Source: Blastobasis lacticolella
Taxonomy: Eukaryota > Arthropoda > Insecta > Lepidoptera > Blastobasidae
Direction of reading: 5' to 3'
Assembly: GCA_905147135.1 (NCBI GenBank)
Contig: LR990067.1
Span: 10,478,001-10,542,000, forward strand
Length of the DNA stretch: 64,000 nucleotides
The notes beneath the pieces were generated by a model. It was not told the DNA's origin. It made no database searches and was given only the letters and a program-made list of their open reading frames with translations. This document shows positions 28,201 through 33,724 of this stretch, piece after piece; position 1 is the first letter of the stretch; every line of letters starts with the position of its first letter. The position numbers and the translations under genes are program-made.

Positions 28201-28224
28201 CGCGTTCCATCGAGAGCTCTTCAT
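1170..28224 (-). CDS. Unrecognised multi-exon gene (15 exons, 3' complete, 5' unknown)
   Basis: Gene-level entry. Fifteen minus-strand exons follow each other with matching phase and consensus splice sites, giving 1,664 nt (about 553 residues plus TGA). I do not recognise a domain. The front (exons 1-3) is Arg/Lys/Ser/His-rich (SRRRSHRGRHSS, KHGKRKRSHSKTK), then comes a compact region in exons 3-4 (LVRTLMNNTEEHLEVDIHC, RLYPNNTFVRDLVTILNEKN) that is most likely to be a folded domain. Exons 5-14 are Pro/Glu/Ser-rich, with basic clusters and one aromatic patch (LTFNLGDEFFNW). The C-terminus is acidic (DEESESTSDSTSSEIP). The composition suggests a largely disordered nuclear or scaffold protein, but that is inference. 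Exons 6, 12 and 14 have duplicate copies. Confidence 0.8.
1640..3140 (-). repeat. TG-rich tandem array of exon-14 3' ends with splice donors
   Basis: The end of exon 14 plus its GTGAGT donor recurs as fragments starting near 1643, 1749, 1950, 2083, 2126 and 2745, besides full copies at 2516 and 3139. Each fragment keeps CTCAC-GAGTA-type donor sequence (plus-strand ACTCAC) joined to a decaying GGCACCAxATCCGG-type exon tail. The spacers are (TG)n, poly-T and TGTGGG microsatellite. The long open frames across this array are microsatellite translations, not genes. Confidence 0.85.
2516..2673 (-). CDS. Gene 2 exon 14, copy b
   Basis: 158 nt, acceptor CTCGCCGCGCAG, donor GTGAGTATA, same phases as copy a. 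It encodes ILVDELSIPRAPTQAWLR, APPQRASAGAGDVTAAVS and SGGSSLDRPGPDLVPA. Neither copy has a stop. Entry phase 2 and exit phase 1 mean using both copies would shift the frame, so they should be alternatives. Confidence 0.7.
3139..3302 (-). CDS. Gene 2 exon 14, copy a
   Basis: 164 nt, acceptor TCCCCCCACCACAG, donor GTGAGTATA, phase 2 to 1. It encodes NLVDELSIPRAPPAQAWLR, APPQRASAGASDATATVS and SGGSSGPERPGPDLVPA. It is low-complexity and GC-rich. A full second copy (14b) and a chain of donor-bearing fragments follow in the next 1.6 kb. Confidence 0.78.
3521..3787. mobile_element. MITE P1 (TAGAGCTCGTCTA termini)
   Basis: Inverted termini TAGAGCTCGTCTAATCTAAA and its near-complement, with a GACGCGCCCCACTA subterminal block. 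Other copies at 30946-31206 and 60220-60474. Confidence 0.88.
3790..5005. other. Intron between gene 2 exons 13 and 14
   Basis: AT-rich; a family B fragment at 4300-4395, otherwise no repeat or exon seen. Confidence 0.65.
5010..5140 (-). CDS. Gene 2 exon 13
   Basis: 131 nt, acceptor CCCCCTTTAG, donor GTGAGTACT, phase 0 to 2. It encodes NPPSAPSPDGEAPTASPLK, VVMRSNLTFNLGDEFFNWR and GDDDV. The hydrophobic and aromatic block here is the most motif-like part of the second half of the protein and may be a short binding motif. Confidence 0.82.
5513..5628 (-). CDS. Gene 2 exon 12
   Basis: 116 nt, acceptor CTTATCCCCCAG, donor GTTGGTGGC, phase 1 to 0. It encodes EPEEPPAAEPPHRRSKHKHS then DGHRKPDSFARQDYTKQQ. 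An open frame extends upstream of the acceptor but runs into the tandem repeat at 5690. A 40-bp fragment of the SKHKHxDGHR part is repeated at about 6570-6612. Confidence 0.78.
5685..6565. repeat. Diverged ~50-bp tandem repeat, two alternating unit types
   Basis: About 16 units. One type has GGCCAAAAGTGCGGATTCGA and the other GGCGAAAAGCGGGTTTTAGA; both end in GTGTGTTTTGTTTT. The types alternate for most of the array, so the higher-order unit is about 100 bp. A segment near 5960-6170 with short direct repeats interrupts the array, and a stray unit lies at 6985-7022. It lies inside the intron between exons 11 and 12. Confidence 0.85.
6565..6615 (-). pseudogene. Fragment copy of gene 2 exon 12
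   Basis: About 40 bp here matches exon 12 at 5549-5590; on the minus strand it reads SKHKHGDGHR, against SKHKHSDGHR in the exon. It sits at the end of the 50-bp tandem repeat that also abuts exon 12, which suggests that exon edge and repeat were copied together. Too short, and without splice sites, to be an exon. Confidence 0.7.
7050..7215. mobile_element. Foldback MITE P11, diverged
   Basis: TGTGTCCGCGACACAACTCG and TTATCGTGCGCGAGAGCAAC arms; it follows a stray 50-bp repeat unit in the intron between gene 2 exons 11 and 12. Confidence 0.7.
7575..7636 (-). CDS. Gene 2 exon 11
   Basis: 62 nt, acceptor GTGGTCTTTCGCAG, donor GTTAGTAGC, phase 2 to 1. It encodes LDSDLENVSAVQHPREDITT. Read straight through, the donor would give a TAG, so this could alternatively be a short 3' terminus, but the exact phase match to exon 12 favours splicing. 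Confidence 0.75.
7725..7985 (+). mobile_element. Family C short interspersed repeat with (ATG)n tail
   Basis: Starts GTGTCCGGCGGAATAGAATA, contains CTCGTGGGTGTCGTACAAGG and GAGCGTGGAGATTATGGCA-type blocks, and ends CCTGCAGTGGACTGTAATG plus GATGATGATG. Other copies: 9517-9752 (+), 10443-10652 (+), 15672-15915 (+), 34272-34542 (-), 42010-42300 (-, disrupted) and 1348-1435 (-, partial). Probably a SINE or LINE 3' derivative. Confidence 0.85.
8236..8545 (-). mobile_element. LINE 3' end (family A)
   Basis: In minus orientation this is the C-terminus and 3' end of a non-LTR retrotransposon: LWNELPAGEYNIDFFKKGV is like the end of jockey/CR1-type reverse transcriptases. The 3' end reads GTTTGCCACCTTAGTGGTAT then poly-A. 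Shorter copies of the same end: 1071-1145, 10023-10082, 10740-11009, 47873-48100, 48348-48450, 62232-62278 and 63147-63195 (all -), and 27335-28012 (+, split). Confidence 0.75.
8560..8797 (-). mobile_element. tRNA-derived SINE (family D)
   Basis: On the minus strand it starts with a tRNA-like head (ACCTGAGTGGTTCAACGG; B box GGTTCGATTCCCGGCC), followed by a body ending GGGGCTAGATGGCGCTGTGT and an AT-rich tail. Other copies: 11010-11252 (-), 16163-16437 (+), 36855-37090 (+) and a fragment at 56205-56265 (+). Confidence 0.88.
8848..8955 (-). CDS. Gene 2 exon 10
   Basis: 108 nt, acceptor TATCCGTCCCCCAG, donor GTAAGGTTA, phase 2 to 2. It encodes FHESEEDIMKIEQTSMEDAP then MVSGEAAVPTKRDGY. Acidic and flexible. 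Length and phase would permit skipping. Confidence 0.82.
9517..9752 (+). mobile_element. Family C repeat
   Basis: Near-complete copy upstream of gene 2 exon 9 on the other strand; same start, core and GTCCTGCAGTGGACTGTTAC end as at 7725. Confidence 0.85.
9832..9986 (-). CDS. Gene 2 exon 9
   Basis: 155 nt, acceptor ATATTCATCAG, donor GTCAGTGGG, phase 0 to 2. It encodes LFPIPKGHMKRRHKHVSRST, PEPSPPPVQETVLAKEVV and KEPPLRKVARVKP. It has a basic His-rich patch followed by a Pro/Glu region. Confidence 0.82.
10443..10652 (+). mobile_element. Family C repeat, 3' truncated
   Basis: Begins GTGTCCGGCAGAGTAGAATA and stops after CCTTTCGTGGGAGG. Confidence 0.82.
10740..11009 (-). mobile_element. LINE 3' end (family A)
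   Basis: Same end as at 8236, truncated before the poly-T start by an adjoining SINE. Confidence 0.75.
11010..11252 (-). mobile_element. tRNA-derived SINE (family D)
   Basis: Same head and body as the copy at 8560. It directly follows a LINE fragment (10740-11009), an arrangement also seen at 8236-8797. Confidence 0.88.
11337..11435 (-). CDS. Gene 2 exon 8 (GC-rich)
   Basis: 99 nt in a GC island, acceptor CTTTTACCCAG, donor GTACGTGGG, phase 0 to 0. It encodes REGASEPAASHASPGEHRR then PWTAAAPDTQVVQQ. It is bounded on the other side by a SINE at 11010-11252. Confidence 0.7.
11477..11886. mobile_element. MITE P8 (GAGCAGTTTTCCAATAGG termini)
   Basis: About 410 bp; ends GAGGAGTTTTCCAGTAGGCA and the complement of GAGCAGTTTTCCAATAGGTA, with CATCAATAGATGGCGCTCCT and GGGGCGCCATCTAGTGAGTG inside. 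Opposite-oriented full copy at 53596-54008; interrupted copy at 56113-56312. Confidence 0.86.
11890..12765. other. Intron of gene 2, RTE fragment then nothing recognised
   Basis: An RTE LINE tail at 11985-12115 (+). From 12120 to 12765 I see no coding or repeat signal. Confidence 0.6.
12770..12890. mobile_element. Foldback element sharing the P7 arm
   Basis: A palindrome with CACATGTTATCGGGTTTGTT at one end and its complement at the other; the centre contains the P7 motif GATATTTCGACGCAGTTGCA. Confidence 0.82.
13525..13566 (-). CDS. Gene 2 exon 7 (42 nt)
   Basis: A very strong acceptor (TTTCTTTTCTATTTCAG) and donor (GTAAGTCAA) bound 42 nt, phase 0 to 0, reading REVVNEPLVVNNVM. It is found by splice-site quality and phase; the peptide itself is unremarkable. 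The plus-strand open frame over it is a shadow. Confidence 0.65.
13822..14741 (+). mobile_element. Pogo/Tigger-type element, deleted, keeps transposase C-terminus
   Basis: Ends CAGTAGAATCCGTTTATTAT and (inverted) CAGTAAAGTCCGTTTGTAAT, each next to TA, as expected for pogo-group Tc1/mariner elements. Subterminal TTATTATGAC motifs recur. The only frame of note (14097-14516) ends in KQTKITDYLQ after an acidic stretch (SDGEEEVEEEPLPTAEEAL), which resembles the C-terminus of Tigger/pogo transposases; the DNA-binding and DDE parts are absent. About 920 bp, inside the gene 2 intron between exons 6 and 7. Confidence 0.8.
14863..15480 (-). repeat. Three-unit direct repeat carrying exon-6 3' ends
   Basis: The blocks starting near 14873, 15006 and 15385 share GCGAACTTGCCCCCGCGATG, then CAGCGCCATCTAGCGTCCG-like sequence, then the exon-6 donor (AGCAACTCACCTGCGGCAC) in units 1 and 3. 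Unit 1 keeps only a few exon bases, unit 2 is exon 6b and unit 3 leads into exon 6a. Confidence 0.8.
15071..15184 (-). CDS. Gene 2 exon 6, copy b (GC donor)
   Basis: 114 nt, acceptor TATATAGGATTAG, phase 0 to 0. It encodes KRGRIKPRKKPADEKRIIVE then NFVEVKPSPSTDVPVVPQ, clearly a diverged copy of exon 6a lacking the Ala/Pro-rich insert and with AT-richer codons. The donor reads CAG then GCGAGTGAC: either a GC-AG intron or a decayed site. Symmetric phase means it could be included with, or instead of, copy a. Confidence 0.55.
15471..15629 (-). CDS. Gene 2 exon 6, copy a
   Basis: 159 nt, phase 0 to 0, donor CAG then GTGAGTTGC. It encodes QTRRWRLKPRKKAAPAEPAP, DRPAPADEKRIIVEDFIEV and KPSPSTDAPVVVPQ. 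The acceptor is weak (GGTCCCCAAG), so the 5' boundary is uncertain; the 3' end is clear. A shorter copy lies 400 bp downstream at 15071-15184 and a donor-only fragment at about 14942-14960. Confidence 0.72.
15672..15915 (+). mobile_element. Family C repeat
   Basis: Starts GTGTCCGGCAGAGTAGAATA and ends CCTGCAGTGAACTGTTACGG plus TGATGATG. It begins about 45 bp from the weak acceptor of gene 2 exon 6a. Confidence 0.85.
16163..16437 (+). mobile_element. tRNA-derived SINE (family D)
   Basis: Plus-strand copy with B box GGGTTCGATTCCCGGCC near 16208 and the GGCTAGATGGCGCTGTGTGA body end near 16381. Its A/T tail ends at the donor of gene 2 exon 5. Confidence 0.88.
16438..16509 (-). CDS. Gene 2 exon 5 (Pro-rich linker)
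   Basis: 72 nt, acceptor CTTTTTCTCCCAG, donor GTGAGTACC, phase 0 to 0. It encodes ILEKLDIPEPLQKPEPVQ then IPDLRT, a Pro/Glu linker. The donor is only a few bases from the end of a tRNA-derived SINE at 16163-16437. Confidence 0.8.
16847..16927 (-). CDS. Gene 2 exon 4
   Basis: 81 nt, acceptor TTAATTCCAG, donor GTGAGCTA, phase 0 to 0. It encodes VINNGRVFERNRVTD then VSHDLGRHKEAK, continuing the folded-looking segment of exon 3. Confidence 0.8.
17639..17828 (-). CDS. Gene 2 exon 3 (basic stretch plus likely folded segment)
   Basis: 190 nt, acceptor ATACCAAACAG, phase 2 to 0 using donor GTGAGGGT. It encodes KHGKRKRSHSKTKNKF, ILKLVRTLMNNTEEHLEVD, IHCRHKRLYPNNTFVRD and LVTILNEKNIK. A second donor (GTAAGC, 24 nt further) would end in phase 2 and create a stop at the start of exon 4, so the first is chosen. 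Amphipathic leucines and spaced Cys/His suggest a small folded unit; no family is recognised. Confidence 0.82.
18870..19000. mobile_element. Foldback MITE P11, diverged
   Basis: CACGGCTAGCACAAGTACGC at one end and GTGCTAGCCGTGC at the other. Confidence 0.75.
19095..19280. mobile_element. MITE P10 (TATACAGGGTGT termini)
   Basis: Inverted arms CATATGTATGAATCCGTGAA and GATGGAGTGATAAACGTATG with complements; near-identical copy at 48805-48985. Confidence 0.84.
19311..19343 (-). CDS. Possible gene 2 cassette exon (33 nt)
   Basis: Acceptor CATACTTCCGTCAG and donor GTGGGTCTT bound 33 nt that keep phase 2 on both sides and read PRARPAPSPI. The surrounding 60 bp is unusually GC-rich for the intron. 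The donor is weak and the peptide is low-complexity, so this is tentative. Confidence 0.3.
20340..20441 (-). CDS. Gene 2 exon 2 (Arg/Gly/Ser/His-rich)
   Basis: 102 nt in a GC-rich island, acceptor CCAACGCAG, donor GTGAGAAT, phase 2 to 2. It encodes MGGKARVPRSAGEGGRG, DHDGSRRRSHRGRHSS and joins as K to the KHGKRKR of exon 3. The length is a multiple of three with symmetric phase, so it may be skipped. The strong GC contrast with the intron and the continuity of basic, Ser/His-rich composition across the junctions support it. Confidence 0.72.
20500..22455. other. Intron between gene 2 exons 1 and 2
   Basis: Apart from MITE P3 (21715-21935) this is AT-rich sequence with no recognised exon or repeat. 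Confidence 0.6.
21715..21935. mobile_element. MITE P3
   Basis: Same arms, diverged; ends AATTCAGAATGAAAAAGCG and the CTTCTAAATTTAGGCTACT partner. Confidence 0.85.
22460..22755. mobile_element. Foldback element P2, short variant
   Basis: Ends TTGTGAGGGCGCCGTTGG and its complement; keeps the AAAATATCACTTTGTAGCGA block. Confidence 0.78.
22800..23005. mobile_element. Foldback MITE P13
   Basis: GAGGGCTGAGTGTAAGTTTT / AAAACTTACACTCGGCCCTC ends with AGTAAAACTGATGCA-type arms. Confidence 0.83.
23010..24825. other. Intron of gene 2, nothing recognised
   Basis: No acceptable exon in phase with exons 1 or 2, and no repeat shared with the rest of the window was noticed. GCGCCATCT motifs (23095, 23228, 24730) hint at old MITE scars. 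Confidence 0.55.
24830..25355. mobile_element. MITE P9 (GATAGTACGCCGCCATCTT termini)
   Basis: About 525 bp with inverted ends CGATAGTACGCCGCCATCTT / GGCGGCGTACTATCAGA and a shared interior (AGTAACGATCCGTTTCxCA, GAAGTTAGAGTATAGCCAAC). Copies at 27463-27925 and 49150-49310 (one end). Confidence 0.85.
25690..25930 (-). mobile_element. LINE fragment (jockey/CR1-type RT C-terminus)
   Basis: The minus strand reads FHPYVVDLPAIRSSRFGSTF, ITRMATEWNTLCECVP and DHYNLDAFKATVNRLF, matching the usual LW(N)xLP...YN...FK..V end of these reverse transcriptases. 5' truncated. Confidence 0.75.
26620..27125. mobile_element. Nested foldback elements P6
   Basis: An outer palindrome (arms 26620-26700 and 27045-27125, ATATCTTCTAACATCTGTTA / AACAGATCAGGGAAGATATT) encloses an inner one (26714-27025, with CATCTGTTATTTCATCGAGT arms). 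The same two-layer arrangement recurs at 33725-34630. Confidence 0.78.
27463..27925. mobile_element. MITE P9 inserted into a LINE family A fragment
   Basis: The LINE end resumes on both sides (GATGCCCCTGG and CCCCTGGTATTGCAAACG), giving an apparent target duplication of CCCCTGG. Confidence 0.82.
28170..28224 (-). CDS. Gene 2 exon 1 in window
   Basis: 55 nt, acceptor CATTTTACAG, donor GTAAGTTGT, phase 1 to 2. It encodes EELSMERDMKLNRIRGH with a split Arg codon at the donor. The incoming phase means at least one upstream exon exists; none that fits was found between here and 37.3 kb. Methionines inside the exon could only be starts if the acceptor reading is wrong. Confidence 0.7.
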
Positions 28225-28499
28225 CTGTAAAATGAAATTGATTCATATGTCATTCTCATAATCATGTCAATGTCATGAAGATATTTTCTGTGTCTATAAC
28301 AAGTTTTATAGCGGAATAGCAGGTCCGTAGGCACCTCTGTGTATCTACGGACCTAAGCTTTGGCCTTTCTAACGATTAGTATTTTTTTTTTTTTTCTTGC
28401 TAGTTTTGTTGGTTAGTTTGTCTAAATTTAATGTTATTTTTGGAATTTTATGTCTGCTGAATATATTATAAGTTCGTAATCAATAACTCTAAACGAAAA

Positions 28500-28690
28500 A
28501 TCAATATTTTTCCATTTCATTTATTATCACATCAGCCGAAACGCGCCCACTGCTGGGCATAGGCCTCTCCCAGAGATCTTCACGGCGGCCGCTCCTGTGT
28601 CTTCCGCATCCAGCTGGTGCCTGCGATCTTTACCAGGTCGTCGGTCCACCTTGCGGGAGGCCTACCCACGCTGTTCCGGTATGGCATATG
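28500..28690 (-). mobile_element. LINE 3' fragment (GRPPARWTDDL type)
   Basis: The minus strand encodes VGRPPARWTDDLVKIAGTSW then AYAQQWA, a common end of lepidopteran non-LTR retrotransposon proteins; the plus strand carries CCACTGCTGGGCATAGGCCT. Confidence 0.72.
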
Positions 28691-28754
28691 TACCTAAATA
28701 GTTGCATATATTTTCCGCCAAGGTTCGATAAAGTCCGATGATTGGACTCAGTCA

Positions 28755-29300
28755 AGCCTGATAGACATAGACATAAAATTTATTTGGGAAATTTCTACAA
28801 ATAAATAAACAGAATATTTCTCTCTGATGGGGCAACCCTTTATCTATCAGGTTTGAAGGGTAAGGGGTGCCAATCAGCCCCCCTTTCAGTTTCAGGGTCC
28901 CCCGCGAAAGTTCGGGTTTGAAGAATAACGCGATGTCCCAAGTGGCAACGGTTGTGCGACCGTGGTACGACGGACGGCGCCCGACCGATAGGAGACCTCA
29001 AAACCGCCCGTCGCACGACCTCGGTCGTACGACCGCTGCCAGTTAGGACAGCACCTAAGTAGTGAAAATCGGCTTCCGAGACTGTTCAACCAGTCTCAGG
29101 GTCCAGCGAAAGGCCTTAGCCAAACTGGTTTCCAAAAATATTAGGAGTCACACCTAACGAGTTGCGAACTCGTTGCGGTGCAGAAGTTCGACTAGGCTCA
29201 AAGTACGAAACGGTCACCCATCCAATTCTCGGACTGCGAGCGTTGCTTAACCCTGGTTATCGGTCTCGCAAGCACGCTGCCACTAGTGACGCGTCTATTC
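28755..29300 (-). mobile_element. 5S rRNA-derived SINE (SINE3-like)
   Basis: On the minus strand the head (29300 to about 29210) contains GAGACCGATAACC, GTTAAGCAACGCTCG and TTGGATGGGTGACCG in order. These correspond to the internal control region and 3' part of 5S rRNA. A GC-rich body and an A/T tail follow. Not a functional 5S gene: its 5' part is missing and spacing is altered. Confidence 0.68.
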
Positions 29301-29719
29301 AAGCTTAGTGCGCTTTTGGGATAGGTAAGCCAGCGCAATGAGGGAGTTTCCTAATGTGGATATTGCTATAATTAATGTCTGTGTTATATTAATGTGTTAA
29401 AATATAGTTCAAAACAAACAAACCAGTGAAAAAAATTTCGAAACATTTTTTGTATGTTATACGGCAGATAAACAGGCCGTGCGGGCCACCTGACGGTGTG
29501 TGGTCACCGCCGCCCATGGACATCAACAAAACCAGGGTAGTCACCAATGCGTTGCCCGCCTCTGAGGAGACTTCTAATAAATGGCTGAGTTATAGAACAT
29601 TTAAGTTTACATTTTTCTCGGGAAATTATTGCTGCCATCTACCTGTGACGTCACAAAGTTAATGTTGCAATCGCAACTTTAAAGTCTCGTAACTTTTTTT
29701 AACTTGACATATTAATAAT

Positions 29720-29965
29720 AGTTTATGCAACTGTCATATAAAAGGGGGTATTAAAACACGAGCGTCTGTTTATCATACGAGGCGTAGCAGAGTATGATAA
29801 TAGTTTTACACGAGTTTTGAATTATAGATACGATATTTTACATAAAAATATGAGTGTAGATAAAGTAGTGTATGCAACTGCATATAATTAGGTATTAAAA
29901 CACTCGTGTCAAACTATTATCGTGATAAACAGACACTCATGTTTTAATACCCCCTTTTATATGAC
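29720..29965. mobile_element. Foldback MITE P14
   Basis: Arms CAACTGTCATATAAAAGGGG and CCCCCTTTTATATGACAGTG; inside, CACGAGCGTCTGTTTATCAT and its partner. Confidence 0.83.
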
Positions 29966-30792
29966 AGTGGCATAAACTACTATTTATAATTTTATAGACT
30001 GGCGTGAAAAAAGTGTATCCTTAAACAACTGTTTTCGAAAATGAAATTGGAACATTACGCTATGAGTGTAGATATAGTTATTTTTCGATACAGCTGTAAT
30101 GAAAATAGTATGGGAAATGCTGTATCGAAAAATATTTTTTTAAATTTTTACAGACTGGCGCGAAAAAAGTGTACCTTTTCAATTTCAATTTATTTATTCA
30201 GACAACAGAGATCCATTTTTGTTAGTAGTACATGTATCTTACAATCTATGTTAGTAGAACAATTTTTAATACATAAATATGAAATGTGATTTACCTATAT
30301 GACAACCTTGACAAATGCCTGCCATATAGGTGAATCATGCCTATCAGCTATTACCTGCAGGATACTGCTCGGGCTGCCGCGCACGCGTCTTAATAACAAA
30401 GCAGTTCTTTGCGCCTTATGGCGTGGAAGCCGTCCACTCTTTTCGGTCGATTCTCGGTTCTCGGTTCTCGGTTCGGTCACACCTTTAAACGACTGTTTTC
30501 GAACATGTAATTGGAACATTACGCTATGAGTGTTGATAAAAAACATTATTTATCGTTTCTTTTTATTTTACTCATATTTTTACACCTTAATTACTTACTC
30601 AGCCACCTAAATTAAAATATTTTTAAATGTAATAAATTTTTCATCTACTTGAAAAACAAAAATATTGGAAACTTCCTCATTGCAAGCACGAGGCATAGGC
30701 TCAGTTCTCAGTGCCAACGCACCTGCGGTTCTGCATTTTTGTCACATAAAACCTGAATGTATGAATGGTAGATGTTACCACTAACCATTTAT

Positions 30793-31409
30793 AGACCTGT
30801 GTAGGTTATTCTAGCACAAGAAATAACCCACTTTGTAGCGATAATAGAAGTTTAGGAGACCGCAAAACGTTCGTCTGAATATGCACAAATTGCCAAAAAG
30901 AATTTTTTTTTCTGTGACCCAAACTTCGACTTTCCGTAGCGACAGTAGAGCTCGTCTGAGCTGAAACGACGCGCCCACTATCGCATTACCGCACACAAGC
31001 ATATTTAAAATATGGACGCAAATATACAAATGCCGTTGTAATTGGTCATTCGGTTGCCGGTGAGACTCAAACGTAGAAGCACGCGTCGTTCGATTGGAGC
31101 AGTCGACGCTCACGCACAGATGAAGTGTCGTTATTAATATTTGCACTCACACATCGAAATCAACTAATTAAGTAGTGGGGCGCGTCATTTCAGCTTAGAC
31201 AAGCTTCTACTTACATATCCACGGTTGTGTCGGTTCTATAAGCAAAAAATTTCGGTTGGCCTCACCTCCTCTCGGCAGTTTCGCTTTTCAGCCACATTTT
31301 AGTCACCAAAACGAAAAGTGACTAATGTGTCTGAAAAGCTATCGCTGCAAAGTGGAATTTTTCTTGTACGCGATGACGTAGGATGACCTACCGCGCCCTT
31401 ACAGTCTAT
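30793..31409. mobile_element. Foldback element P2 with nested MITE P1
   Basis: Arms (30793-30945 and 31207-31409) carry AGCGATAATAG, TGCACAAATTG and GGATGACCTACCGCGCCCTT blocks shared with the element at 43019-43549. MITE P1 (30946-31206) sits inside. Confidence 0.82.
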
Positions 31410-32384
31410 TACAGCTATAGTATGAGATCGAATTAAAGATCAAAAATGTAAACAAATGGGTTGCTACTATAAAAAAAATAACCCAAGTGGTGGATTTTTT
31501 AAAATCATATGAAAATTTTAAAATATTATACTGAATGCTTTGGTTCGTTGTTACAGTACATTATTGCAAAGGCATTATTGGAAATTAAGGGATTGACCGA
31601 CGCCGAGACATATTTAATTAATTTCTCAAATAATAATACATAAAATAATATAAGATTCAAAATGGCGGCCGCTTCTTTCTAATATTGGACTTTTCTAACT
31701 AGTGTTCTTGGACTGATAGTTTCCGAGTTACTTATTACGTTTTTAATCAATTGAATAAATGGGGGTAAATCAATTTGTTTCGTTTTTGAAAGTTTACCAG
31801 CCATTGTAAATCACACTGAAAAGTGTGCATGATGCATAACCATTTGGTTATGCAACCCAAAGGTTTTATACCCCTGGATAGTCTCTTTGACATTGACAGT
31901 TGTGTTATTACATTTTTGATCTTTAATTTCATCTCCAACTATAGTGTCAAATAAGAAGAGACTTGGCGGGTCACGTGGTTCGACTTGCGCTGCATACGAT
32001 TGCCTGCGCGAAATCCCCTCCACTGCCATTTGACAAGTCTCTTCTTTCGTGACGCGGGTTATACTGTCAGGTCGGTCGTTAAGCTAGTTCACCATTGAGT
32101 TGTATACAAACAAAAATACAGGCAAGAGACTACACTGTTCCTACTCAATCTAGACTCAAAAGAGTAAGCTAGCAACAACTAAGTTTTACACTATCAACTG
32201 GACTATTGTTTATTTATTTATCGTATGTCTTTGAAGTTTCTACTGCTAAAGGAAATTGAAAAAGCCGGCCAATAAAAATTATGGTAGAAATTTTGACATA
32301 GATTTCTTAAGATAGTTAAGTTATACGTCATTCATTAGAATTGTTCTTGACAGCTGATGAACCAGGTTTTCTATGATTAAAAAT

Positions 32385-32865
32385 AATCATCTTGGCGATA
32401 ACGTCCCGGTTGTGCTCTCGCGCACGAGGGCCCGGGGTCCGCCTTGACCATGGATCAAGGATTTGGCAGATCAGGTAGTTGCGGTGGAGCGACTGCTATC
32501 TGACCTCCGTGACCCTGCTACTAGGGGAACTTGACCAGATTGGAACAAAGTTACACATTCAGTCGCCTGAATAAGCAGGTTTCATCACAATGTTTTATCT
32601 CACCGTAAGAGCATCGGTTAGTGTTCAACTAATGTACATTATTCTGAAAGGAGTCATTGGTACATGGCCGCAGTGGGATTCTCGGTATCTCTTGCTAACC
32701 TAACCATGATCCAATCTGGCCAGGTAGCCCAATTAACAGAATCATGGAGTCTCTGGCAGTCGCTCCTGTAATTACCTGATCAGCCAAAAACTGGATCATG
32801 GTCAAGGCGGATCACCCCTGGCACGCAAGAACACAACCGTTACAAGGACGTCAAGCTGATAATGA
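32385..32865. mobile_element. Head-to-head pair of family E SINE fragments
   Basis: 32385-32690 is a minus-strand copy truncated in its tRNA head; 32693-32865 is the tail half of a plus-strand copy. They meet without a spacer, so the tails face outward. A third fragment (+) lies at 33155-33300. Confidence 0.75.
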
Positions 32866-33724
32866 TACACGCCTTACACGTTTTATTTGACATTATGGCC
32901 TCTCCTCTTGAAAGTTTATTTCCTCATTGATTAGAGCACAAGACTTGGTACACTTGTTAGACCAGGGCGTCGAAAATGGCCACGTTATCGTTTTATATTA
33001 TAATTCATATTAGAATGCCACAAACTTATCTGATCCGATGGCCAATACTGGAACTAAGTGGCGCAATTTTGAACTGTCATGTCAATGTCAACAACAGCGA
33101 CGCTGCAGATATGTTTGTGACAAATTTATATGAATCATATTATGAAACGCTATGTCAGGATCCCCTGGTAGCAGGGTCACGGAGGTCAAATGGTAGTCGC
33201 TGCACTGTAAGTACCTGATCGCCAAATCCTGGATCATGGTCAAGGCGGACCCTGGACCCTCGATCTCGAGAGCACAACCGGGACATTGACGCCAAGGTGA
33301 TTATTTTTTAATTTTATATTATGGCCTTTTTTGACCCACCAGAGTGGAAACCGACTGGGAGCCATCGGGGTAAGTTTTTCCTACGGCGCCCAAACTACCG
33401 GTCATAACTTCAAATTCATAATTACCAAGGCATGTATGGTATCAGTTTCTGAAATGCAAAGGATGGCGTATCATTTCCTGAAACAAAAAATTTACATCTT
33501 TACACACGAAACGGGCAAGTCTACGGTTGCTGGAGTGACTTTTCTATGGAGAAATAATTCAGAATTTGGGCCATAAATGGAATTGTATGTAAAGATGTAC
33601 TTTTTTACAGAAAATGATTGGCCATCCTTAATTTATAAGCAAGTTATGACGATCAGCACGGCTAGCACAAGAAAGCCCGCGACATACCTCGCGCCGCGAG
33701 AGAGCGATTGTTACCTTCTCTCAA

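Noticed and set aside
29200..29290. 5S rRNA gene
   Set aside because: Only the internal and 3' parts match, with altered spacing, and it continues into a SINE body.
30575..30610. 8-nt microexon with GTAAGTAATT donor as missing 5' exon of gene 2
   Set aside because: Phase does not fit exon 1 and there is no other support.
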